DNA of 64,000 bases from assembly GCA_036971715.1 (NCBI GenBank), contig JAVHJL010000005.1:1-64000 (forward strand). The letters are read 5' to 3'. Position numbers and translations under genes: made by a program. The notes below the pieces were generated by a model. It searched no databases, was not told where the DNA came from, and was given only the letters and a program-made list of their open reading frames with translations. The stretch comes from Arthrobotrys musiformis (taxonomy: Eukaryota > Ascomycota > Orbiliomycetes > Orbiliales > Orbiliaceae). Positions 44,127 to 55,300 of this stretch are shown here, piece after piece (positions within the stretch are counted from its first letter, which is position 1; every line of letters starts with the position of its first letter).

Positions 44127-45292
44127 AGGTGATAATATATGTCTCGGGAAAGCGGAAAACAAAAAGCGAGAGGCAGTTGTCCAACCTCGACGCGTTGGTG
44201 CGTTCGCGCCGGGCCTCGGAGGTTTGGAGGAAATCTAGATAGCAGGAGGCGGGCGGTTGCGATACGAAAGGAAGTCTTGGGCCAATTTTCAATTTGGTAT
44301 AAATCCTCGATGCAATAAAGAAAAAGGGTCCCGAGGTTAGGATGCTCGAAATAGGGTAATTGGGAAACCTGCGAGGGATCTAGCTGCAGACACTTTAGCT
44401 GTTCTCTAGATCTTGTTACCAGCGCTACGTAAGGCCCCGGCAACACTTTCTTGTGTTGTACTTCTGAGGTCTCGAAAGCCGACAGCATGAACTCGAACAT
44501 GAACCTCGAAACCGTGGAAGACATCCTCAAGCGTTTGAACTGGCGCAGAAGAAAAGAATAAGAACCAAAGGGTAAAATAAATTAGCACACGAATAAGAAA
44601 GTACGGATGTATCGATGTCACTATTGGGGCAGATGCCCGCGTTGGGAGCAAGGATAACCGTATCGATATATATCGATATATCTCAACGATAGTTAGTTTC
44701 GCTATCTTAAATCATTGCCTCAGCTCAGCCCACCTCTCAATGCCATTCAGATCAATGCGAACTTCGAATTCAAGCCCTATCCGTCGGGTCTGCTCGCCAT
44801 CCTTTCCGATGCTTCGGGTGCACACAGGGTCATGTCAAGGTATTGCAATTTCTAATCCAAATAACTCAGATGCAACATGCAACAACACATAGTGAATATC
44901 AATACACCGAAATGACGGTCTCGGTCAACTACCCCTTGCGGCCGCTCAAGCACTCGCGGGTATGAACCTGAAGAAGCGGTTTCTCAAGTTCGTATGCGTC
45001 TCCGGTGGCTGTTTCGACCCAAGCGAAAACACCCGCAAATTTTATCCCATGTTGAAGGCAGAGCCAAATTCGTGAACCCTTAGTCTCGCTCCCGACCCTA
45101 TAAATAACTGGGCAGCGCCGCGTATTAAAGATGCCATGGACAAAACCAAATTATTTACTTACGTATATCGTACATACATCCGTACAACAACAGAAAATCG
45201 CGAGCCAGCCGGGAGGCTAAGTACCACTTAGTCTAGTCTCGCTCCCAGACGCTCGGTAGGCAGACTGGACAATCAATACAAACATTTGCAAA
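44127..45292. other. Intergenic, no gene recognised
   Basis: A minus frame at 43958-44530 overlaps the GTPase 5' end and may include an unrecognised upstream exon. A TATCGATATATATCGATATAT-like alternating palindrome lies at about 44662-44683. Nothing else. Confidence 0.45.
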
Positions 45293-47050
45293 TCATTTCG
45301 AGCTAATCCCCCCCGCCCCACGGCCGGGATCATCGATACCTCCTATATCCTCCTCGATCCCACCTACTGCATCTGATGTGTTCTGAACACCTCCACTCAC
45401 AGGCTTTCGACGTCTCAACCAAATCCAAGTCAAAACGGCTACGGCTATCAAAAATACGACGCCGCCAACAACCCCGCCGGCGATCGCACCAACATTTGTC
45501 GAAGATTTCCCACCGCCGCCCCCATCTTCGCCATTTGGGCCGCCGGTCTGACTTTGTGTAGAAGATGGATTCGCCGGCGTAGCGGGAGACTGTGTTACTG
45601 ATGGTTTACTCCCCTTCGGGCCGGAAGTGCATTCTAAATTCGAGATATCGCTAATAGCTTGCTTTGCAACTACCTCAGTTCTTATAGCATCGCAATCAAG
45701 CTCGACAGATGATACGATGGTTATGAGAGGTGATTTGATACCAACACCGTTTTGCAGGCTGGGGAAAGTTACGCTAGAGATGAGCGGAGTGTCAGCTAAA
45801 CCTCAAACTGTCCTCAACCATCGACGCGAGTTGCATACTTATCAAACTGCCCCTGCAAGGTGATATATCGCGACACCTGGGAGAGCTTCGGGAACCAATT
45901 CTGAAGGTCGACTGAGGTCATATAGTCATTGTATTGGAGCACCAAGGTGTCTAGGGTGCCGAGCTCGGGGAAAAATATACCCGCCAGTACCGAGTTATTT
46001 GCAAATGCCAAATCCGAAACACTTTCCAGTGCAGGAACAGAGACGCTTCGAAGCTTATCATTTATACTAACAGTGAACCCCCCAGAGACAGACCGCAGTC
46101 GAGGAAACGATATATCAACCGTATCCGTCTGTATAAGGTTAACATCCCCGCCAATCGTCGTCAACTCTGGAAAGACGACACCAGGCGACCCTATCCCAGC
46201 AAGTGCGACCGACGACGCCATAGTACTACTCGTAATCGAGAGATTCCCTAACAATCCTAGAGAATATAATTGGATTTTGTGTCCCATAGAGGACCATATA
46301 TTCGGAATCGACGAAATAGAGGTTGCAGTAATATTCACGGAGGAAAAGCTTACTCCGGCAACGTCTAACACGCTAAGCGAATAGAGGCTATCGATAGCAA
46401 GCGAGCGATTCCCCGCCCCAGCATCCGGGGATACGGACAGGGAGATCCTCTGAACGCCTGGACTTTGTACGAAGACAATATCGCCATCGTTAGCGATCCT
46501 CGATAGGTTGAAGTTGATATCGGTAATAGGAGAATCCGAGAGTTCAAAGAATAAATCCCCGCCAATGCTGGATAGTTTCGGGATATCGAGCTGTGAAAGT
46601 TTGGACGACCGGATCGTAAAGTCACCTAGGATTATTGGCCACGATGAGCACCACGGAGATATTAAGGAACGCATCCACGAAGCTTCTGGCGTACCTGTAA
46701 TCTCCAGAAGCGAGGGTCCCTCAAGCGATTCGAGAACAGGCCCTCTCAAATCCAGGTCGCCACCCACAGTCTCAACGCTTCGCAGATCAACGGTTGTAAC
46801 GGTTGCGTTATCCGAAAGGGTGATGTCTGCAGCTTCTATACACCCGCTGGGCGCTAGTGCAGCGGTGTCATCGAGGAGATCGCCGCATCCTAAGAAGACC
46901 AGAAGTTTTGCTTAGCTCACGAGGAGTCACAATCCCAAGATAATCTTTTTTACCGGTTTGTGCGCGGGCCTGCGGTAGTACTAGGAAGAGGCTGAGGCAA
47001 GCGAGCGGGCCCAACCCTGGTGCCAAAAGCCTTCTCCTGTCCCTAAACAT
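45293..47050 (-). CDS. Ecm33-like cell-surface protein with single transmembrane anchor
   Basis: Exons 47050-46954, 46889-45839 and 45773-45293 join in phase to 542 aa. The signal peptide is basic then hydrophobic (LGPLACLSLFLVLPQARA). The ectodomain has leucine-rich/L-domain-like repeats (VGGDLDLRGP, IGGDLFFELSDSPITDINF, IGGDVNLIQTDTVDISFP) and N-glycosylation sites. A Ser/Pro/Gly-rich stalk follows. A transmembrane helix (GAIAGGVVGGVVFLIAVAVL) is followed by WIWLRRRK and a short tail. The repeat type is that of Ecm33/Sps2 wall-organising proteins, which are usually GPI-anchored; here the end is a clear membrane helix plus cytosolic tail. It may be a wall sensor or scaffold. Confidence 0.8.
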
Positions 47051-48733
47051 TAATGCGTGTAACGGAGCAGCTGCGCGCGTGGTGTGAGGTGCTTTGTTAA
47101 GGTTGTATGTACGATAGATCTATTGGGTCGAGAGGTGGTCACAATGTGAACAGTACTCGTGAAGCGCGCGAGATGTCGCAATTCTAGCTTTGTCGGGGAG
47201 CTCGAGCCTTCTTCGATTTCCCAGCCCTGTCCTCCATCGCGCGCACCCCAAATGGGGCACCTGCGGCTGAAGTTACACAAAGTTCGATCTAGGCCGATCT
47301 GGAACGGTCCCTCGGGTATAGAATCTTACCGCCGGGTAAACTCGGATATACCGAAGCTAAGAGCGGTCGTGTGTTGTGTTACCACCAAGCTGTTGGATTT
47401 CCACAAGGGGACCTACTTATTTGCGTTGCGATTAGTAATGACCAATCCTGCGACCGAAACCACCTGCTTTTGTCAAAATCAGGACGGAATGAACATTTTT
47501 TAATCGAATGCACGAAGTCTGCACGAAACTCGTCCCCTGATTAACTCCATGATAATACGTCATAGATATTAAAGCCATGCTTCCCAAGACATTTCGAAAG
47601 GTTCGTTTGAAGGAGACGCTTAATCGTGGCTTGGCTATTAGCCCGAAGTGGAAATATCGTCCGACCCAGAAAAAAGTTTTCAGCAATAATTAATATAATA
47701 ATATATAGAAAAAAATATCTCCGCCAAAGGTCGCCGCATTTTACATCACTTATACCATCAACTCCAGGAACTCTTATTCTCATTCATTTAGGGAAAGCAA
47801 TCACGCCACTATCAACACGGCTAGCTGCACAAAGATATGGAGTGAATGCTTATGCACGTCGACTTAGAGCATGGCCAAACGGTAAACCGCAGCACTAAAA
47901 AGTCTTGTTTTTCCAAAGCTAACTACACTCAGCCTAAGCGATGTACCACAAATAAGCTAAGACGAGGCGTGGCGAAACTTGGGAGTTTGTTTCGGTTTGG
48001 CACGTTTCAATCTTCAAGCGGCAGGGCCAGTGCAGCGCACCAATTTTGCATGTCCGTCCGGGGTTTTCATTGCCAAAACATAGTTTGTTCAGCAAACGAG
48101 GGAAAATACCACACGCATGAACGTTGAACTATTGAAACATTCGTGACCTATTGTAGTGGCTGTGGCGGAGCGTTCAAAGATTTTACAATCCGCCTGAGCT
48201 CGGCACCGTTCGCCTGTGCTGTCCCAATGGATTGGCATTGTAAGGACCGCATAGTGTTCGAAGTAAAATCGGCTACGCAGGTTCGAAGAATTCTAGAATA
48301 TATATATCCTCGTCTATACAACCTTATTTCATTTCTCCTTCACTTCTGTCTACATCATCATCATCATCATCATCATCATCATTCACTTCTAATTTTCACT
48401 CTTGTGCCGGTTCACAAGCTATCTTTTCACTTCTCAACATATCGCTGGTTTCGATATACCCTGTTTTATTTTATTTCTTTCATAGCTACTTATTTCTTTG
48501 CTTTTTTACTTTGATTTATCTAGCTTTCATTTAATTTTGGTTCCCACGCAAATTCTACGTGCTACGAAACCTCAAATACAACTTAATCATAATTCTCTTC
48601 TATCGAGCTCTTATTTTCCAACAAGGTATGGTTACAAGTCAATGAATTTCATTCTCCGGGCGGACTTGCTAAACAAAATTCCTCTGGCAGGCTTTCTACG
48701 AGTCGTCTTTGCTCCCTTTTATACATCGCCGAA
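47051..48733. other. Intergenic, with (CAT)n microsatellite
   Basis: No gene seen. Ten tandem CAT/ATC units lie at about 48353-48384. The open frame through them (poly-His) is an artefact of the repeat. This stretch may include the 5' region of the gene at 48734. Confidence 0.55.
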
Positions 48734-49891
48734 ATGACTGCCACTTTAAGACAAGCGTTCTTCTTGGCTGGCATGCCTTCGGGGTTCGAGATCAGAATTA
48801 CCCAAGCGACCACCTACGGGCCCCGCGGTTTTAATGTGACCTGGAGAGACCCGAAGAATTTCAATATTTCCAAAGTAGCCGCAAGCTGTTTCGGTGGCGG
48901 GGTGAGTTACATTCTTTGCTTTTGTAAACGATATCCATAACATCTCAACCTGAGGATGCTAATGAGGCGCCATGTACCATAGATGTCTCTACCATTGAAT
49001 GACAGACCAACCTTCGGACCGACGTGTACGAGGGCCTCCGACTTCAAGGCGAGCTTGGGTGCGGATGGCACACCGGTCCAACTTGGCGAGATGACATGGG
49101 GGAAAACCACTATTGAACATTGGTACAACGCTTTCGTCCCCGGCGACCCGGGTGCGATCGAGCTCAAATTCGAGATCGCCGACATAAAATCCAACAAAAA
49201 AGTCGCGGGAGGTAGCCTCACCGCGACCCCCGAAAAGTTCCATATTCTTCAGCGCCCAGACAATATTAAGGTCGAACTAGTTTGGGACAACGGCGAAAAG
49301 AAGACTACCACAACCTCAGTTGCCGCTGACATCGGTGTCGACCCCCCCTCAATCCATATCTCCTTCACAATGGACGAGAAAAAGAAGTCGCTCGGTATGG
49401 GTTTCAAGCAAGTGCAGTCTAGACTAAATAAAGTGGCTAGCCTTGGTGTTGGACTAGTTCTCGACGTGAACAAAGCCCTTGTCGAGTGGGGTGTCCCAGG
49501 TGGCGCTGTCATAGTCACAGCTATCGAGCTTCCCGAGACAGTCGATACCGTTATGAGCTTCGCTGAGAACAGCAAGAAATTAGCTCAAGCTCTCGTTGCC
49601 GGTAATAAAGGACAGGCTCATCTAGCTTTCATGAGCATGATTAAAAATGGGTATGATATCGGAAGCGCTCTCATGAACATTAAAGGGATGAGGAGCGACG
49701 TTGCCGACAAAGTCGTGAAGATGATACCACCTGGGGCTAAGGACCTATCTGAAGGCGTCTTGACAAAATTCGCTGAGAGAGCCGTCGATGCACTCTTAAG
49801 CGTCGAATCCGGAATCGTTGATCCTGAGGCAGCCAAGCGCCTTCGCCGTCGAAAGTTGGCTCGCGCGAGAAGATACGAATCGTACGCTTAA
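48734..49891 (+). CDS. Hypothetical protein, 358 aa
   Basis: Two exons, 48734-48901 and 48983-49891, with an 81-bp GTGAGT..CATAG intron that keeps phase. The N-terminal half is beta-rich (EIRITQATTYGPRGFNVTW, GAIELKFEIADIKSNK, VELVWDNGEKKTTTT). A middle helix region follows (VASLGVGLVLDVNKALVEWG, VPGGAVIVTAIELPETVDTV). The C-terminus is very basic (AAKRLRRRKLARARR). There is no signal peptide and no recognised family. The long second exon has regular codon use and no stops, which supports a real gene. Confidence 0.7.
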
Positions 49892-51423
49892 ATTCACAAC
49901 AAGACAGCCCCGACGTGTCCGGATATCGATGGATGCATGCCAGTCATTGCACTATAGTATAGCGTCCCTTTCTATTGTACCTAGCTAGAGAGTTAAAAGT
50001 AAAATGTTTTAATCACGTTTCGAAGCTTCGAAAATACTCCTGATTGATATATATACACCCGCAGCAGTACTTGATTTACGAGATAAACTGTAACACCCAG
50101 TGCCAAACGTATCAAGAATTAAAAATTATACCATAATGGCAAAATAAATAGAACTATGGCTACAGTTATGAGATTTTTAGAAGGCTAAATCCGTGGCATC
50201 AGCAGGAGTATCAAAGTATGTATAGTTAAGATAGTCTGGGCTGTAGTTAAGCAATATATATATGCTATCTTGCAACCTTAAACCCTTGCAGCTGTAACAC
50301 TGTCGTGTTGAAACAACCGGCTGGGGGAGCATTGAAAGTTCATATGGTATGTACGTACTATAGTACTAGCCTCGGGACATGTAATTACATGCCTGTATAT
50401 GTACATGTACACTAGTGTGCACGTCGCTTGGACATACTCGTTGGGGCAAGTGTAAGTTTGGAATATGTCTAAAGGCGCTTGGCTATACGACTGTATCATG
50501 GTACTTATATAAGTAGCTATAATTTAGTCCGGGAGATCGACATCGTATAGGATATAATAAGCTCAATATAATCAGCATTGATGTGGATATTAAATTAACA
50601 TGCCAGAGTTGATGCTGGGCCACACGAAGCCGAGATCCGGGCTGAACACACTGTACTGGCAAGCTCCATAGGCCGAGGCGCAATAAAACGGCCTTGACTG
50701 ATAAGAAAGTATTACATGGGCTGGTGTAAAATATGACCTCCATGGCGGCTCCCATCAAACACAGCCAACTCGGGGTTGCCCACCTATACAATTAATTACA
50801 ATTGATGTTCCGGCCCAGTAGCTCCGCAGGCCTGTGTGACGTCATGCGCGCGCGGGCTCCCTTGGCATGTCAACAAGTTTATAATTCAACAGCCGGATAT
50901 CGGATACCCGCAGGGCAAGTGGGTAAATTCAATAGCCACGAATATGATACTTCGATGGATGCACTGGGTGGCCTCGCATAATCGGGTCTCACAGCCCACG
51001 CCCGCTATGCGAAAAACAAATCGAGGAAGATGTTACTCTATCTCTTCGTGGGAGTTGACTCGTGGGAGTACTCATAATCGTCAGCTGAACTACAGCCTAT
51101 GGATCCACCGCTGTTAATTGGGGACTTTTGTAGCGTACGCCGACACTAATGCACTCTTGCCGTCAGAGGTCACATAAATATGCTCGAAAAAGCTGTACTC
51201 CCGCAGCCTGGCAGGGGAGCCCTGCCCATGTATCTCGAGTCCCTTCGTGAACCCGCTGTTCCGAACCCGCATGGTTGGTCGCCTTTCGAGCCTATCGACT
51301 TCGCACGTCTGCAGACAACTCACAAACCAGTACCTGGATCGATCCTAGCCATAAAATACGGAAAACTCGGCCGTTGCGTTAAATGATCCTATAAAGCTGA
51401 ATTATAATTAGAGCATCAGGCGT

Positions 51424-51457
<34 letters not shown>

Positions 51458-52393
51458 CTCCACAATGACAGGCAGGCGTCTCCCTATTCGAATATTCGTA
51501 TTTTCAGGAATCAAGACCATGGAAAGAAATCACATTTTTCCAATGCAGCTGTCACACAACTGGTCCAGCTTTTCCGCAGGTTTTGCGCTGTCGGTACCAA
51601 GAAATGGTGAACAGTAAGGCTAAGGATTTGGCGTTTCTTCAACCGAATCACTCCGGCCCTTCGCGGATACCAGCGCAGGGTACCCTGTTTGACCAAGAAT
51701 TGCATCGCCGGCCCATTCGAACACCTAGTCCTAGGATCTCTCAACATGGGCAGGTTGATCCTGCCTCGTGGGCTTTACACTTGACAACTCTAACTATAGG
51801 AGAGAATCCCGTTGCCAAGAAGTTAAGTTCGTAGCCCAGATACTATATAGGAGTCTAGCCAACTACGTAAACCCAACCTTTTGTCAAGCCGCAACGCATT
51901 TTTCGGTTGGATTCAGTTGCATTGCAAGGACATTTGAATTATAACGTTATATAACTATGCAAACCTCAGGATAGGCATTCGCTTCTGCCAGCTCTGGTTT
52001 ATAATTTACGAGACAAGGCATTCGTCCCGAAAGACTTAAGCCTAATGAGTTAATTCTTGGGTAGATTTCATCCTTGGATTCACAAATAAATGTCAACTCT
52101 GCGAGCGGCGCCCCCGAGGTGCACTTATTCAACCGGCGGTGAACCCTTGCTATCTCTTTGGCGCGCATTGGTCGTCCTACAACCTTGCTGCATGGTTCTC
52201 TCATGCAGAGAAAGCATATGATGCAACACGAACTTGTCTTGCGAGCCTCATTTTGAATTCCTACAGTTAGCACCATCAATCGCGAGGATGTATAAAAATA
52301 TATAAGCTAGGTGCCTCGGAGCTTCTCCAGAAGAAAATTGCATAGTATAACCTCAACGTTGCAAAAGGGATTCCTTACACCCAAACCCTTACG
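49892..52393. other. Intergenic region upstream of the PKS
   Basis: No gene is supported. It includes a run of 30 T (51426-51455) and a 12-bp palindrome GTACTATAGTAC (50355-50366). A minus frame at 51947-52279 (110 codons, Cys-rich start) has no recognisable domain and covers the PKS promoter side. Confidence 0.5.
52291..52300 (+). promoter_or_regulatory. TATA element of the PKS gene
   Basis: TATAAAAATA lies about 100 bp upstream of the PKS ATG at 52394. CT-rich sequence is also present before the start, as in many fungal promoters. Confidence 0.55.
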
Positions 52394-55300
52394 ATGGCAC
52401 CTCACAGCATCTCTCCTCCTCCTTCTCAGGATCGGGTTTCACTCAGCCGTGATGAAACCCCACACCCCACTACTGTCATAGATATTAAAAGTTCGAACAC
52501 AGAACCCATCGCTATAATAGGTCTCGGTACGTAGACTAATCCCTCTGGATAACCAAAACCCCCCAAACAAAATATATTGTATCTGATGAAGTATCGAACG
52601 CTAACACCCACCTCGTAGCTTGCCGACTCCCCGGCGAAGCTTCCTCTGGTTCGAAGTTTTGGGATTTGCTCGTCAGCGGCCGCTCAGGCCAATGCGATTT
52701 TCCCCCGTCCAGATTTAATGTTGATGGATTCTATAAATCTTCGGGGGATCTGGCCGGGAGCATCAATATGCGCGGAGGGTATTTCCTCCAGGACGATATT
52801 CGAGACTTCGAAAATGGCTTCTTCGGTATCAACAATGTCGAGGCCACCTATATGGATCCCCAGCAGAGGAAGATACTTGAGGTCGTTTATGAGTGCTTCG
52901 AAAGCGCCGGCGCACCAATGGAGAAGCTATCCGGTTCGAATACTGGATGCTATGTTGGGAATTTCACAATAGATTACCCAATAATGCAAACCCGAGATAT
53001 TGACGGGATGCATCGGTACGGGATGGTGGGTATGGGAAGCACCATCCTAAGCAACCGAATAAGCCACGCCTTTAACTTGAACGGCCCGAGCATGGTCCTT
53101 GATACCGCTTGCTCTTCAAGCATGTACTGTTTGCACGTGGCCTGCACGGCTCTCGAAGCCGGTGACTGCGACGGAGCGGTTGTCGCCGCCTCCAATCTCG
53201 TTCAGAGCATTGAGCAACAGGTCGGGGTCATGAAAGCAGGGGTTTTGTCAAAGACTTCGACATGTCATAGCTTTGACTCTAGCGCGGATGGCTACGGCAG
53301 GGCTGATGGAGTTGGCGCTCTGTACCTCAAAAGACTTTCTGATGCCATCAGGGACGGCGATCCAATCCGGTCTGTTATTAGGGGGTCCGCTGTCAATGCT
53401 AACGGGAAAACGCAAGGTATTACATTGCCCAGCGCAGAGTACCAAGAAAGGGTCATCCGGAAAGCTTATAACAAAGCCGGGTTGAAAATCGATGATACGA
53501 CATACGTCGAATGCCACGGAACAGGTGAGCGCAGTTTTGTGACGTTTAAAACTATTATCTGATCGGCTTCCTAATACTAACGCGAATTCACACATAGGTA
53601 CTCCGGTAGGCGACCCAATCGAGGTAGACGCTGTTTCTCGTGTTTTCAACAGACCAGGCCGAATGCCCCTACGTATTGGCAGTGTTAAAACAAACGTCGG
53701 ACATAGTGAAGCTGCGAGCGCAATTGCGAGTGTCATCAAAGTGACCATGGCAATGGAAAACAACTTCATCCCCCCAACCATTGGGGTTTCCCGGATCAAG
53801 TAAGCCCTCTCGGAGCACTAACGACCCTCTTTTTCCGACTACTAGCTAACAGAGTCATTAGTCCTAAGATCCAACCTGCCAGGATAGGTGTTGAAATTGT
53901 TACAAAAGGGCAGGCTTGGTCAACGCCCGGGGGCCTACTCAGAGCTGGGGTCAATTCGTTCGGCTACGGCGGCGCAAATGGCCATGCCATTTTGGAGAGC
54001 GCAAGTGCTCACCTACCCTCGAGTTACTCTAGCGCTAGCGAAATAGTCCCATGGAACCGAACCAAATTCCTCTTACCACTATCTGCGTCGACAGACGAGG
54101 CCTTGGCTGCTCGTGTAGATGATTTGAAATCTTATAACCTAAAGTCTGTTGCCCCACAAGACCTCGCCTTCACCCTTGGATCTCGTCGCTCCCATTTGGA
54201 GAAGCGCGGGTATCTCTTGAGTTCGCTGGAATCTTATCATGAAGATTTCAACTCAAGCAACCTTCGGAAAATAACTGCCCCTGTTCGCAAAGATCTGCCA
54301 CCCTTTGCATTCGCGTTTACCGGACAGGGAGCTCAGTGGCCCCAGATGTGTGTGGAGCTCTTTGATGAGTTTTCCGTTTTCCGCACTGCTATCGCGGAAA
54401 TGGATTCAGTTCTTCAAAGCCTTCCACATGCACCTAATTGGTCTTTGAGAGGAATCCTTTGCGAGCCAAAGGCGACAAGCCGGGTAACAGATCCAGCTTA
54501 CTCCCAGCCGACCTGTACCGCTATCCAAATCGCTTTGGTTTTGCTACTACAATCCTGGGGTATTACGCCGAATGCTGTAGTCGGACATTCATCCGGAGAG
54601 ATTGCCGCCGCGTTCGCCGCCGGCTTCATATCGTTAGCTGAGGCTATCACGGTAGCCTTCTATAGAGGATATTGTGTCAACGGCAGCGACTTCAATGGCG
54701 CGATGATAGCTGCTGGTGTCTCCCAAGAAGAGGCCAACTCTATAATAGAGGAGCTTCACCTCACGGGACAGATTAGGGTTGCATGCATCAACTCGCCAAC
54801 CAGTGTTACAGTCAGCGGAGACGCCTCGGCAATTGACCTGCTGCTTGAAGAGTTAGAAAAGAGAAAGCTTTTTGCGAGGAAATTGCAAACACAAGGCCGG
54901 GCTTACCACTCCCACCATATGTTAGCATTCGGTGACAAGTATGAAGGGCTACTGAGGGCAACTCGATCGTTAGGGGTGTCTTCACAGGTCCAAACGGGCG
55001 CTACTTGGATCTCCTCCGTTACTGGGAAAGCCGTGGAACAGAACGCTGTTGGTTCTTCATACTGGCGTAGTAACCTCGAGAGCCCAGTAGAGTTTTATGA
55101 AGCCGTCTCCGAGCTTACGCGTATTGGTGCACACCATCTTATCGAAATCGGCCCTCACTCAACTCTTGAGCTTCCAATCAAACAGATCCGGGCCAAACTC
55201 GGAGTCATCGAAGAAAAATTGCTCTACTCTTCGGCAATAATCCGCAACAAAAATGCGATTGAATCAGTCCTTAGCATGGCAGGGCTTTTGTATCTCCACG

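Noticed and set aside
45816..45838. A similar 23-bp interval in the Ecm33-like gene
   Set aside because: A normal 65-bp intron (45774-45838) with a GTATGC donor and CTGAC branch site joins FDN to VTFPSL properly.
48143..48514. 123-codon frame with a poly-His run
   Set aside because: The His run is only the CAT microsatellite; the rest has no domain, signal or codon-use support.
51947..52279. 110-codon minus-strand frame in the PKS promoter region
   Set aside because: The Cys-rich start looks interesting, but no domain or gene structure could be supported.
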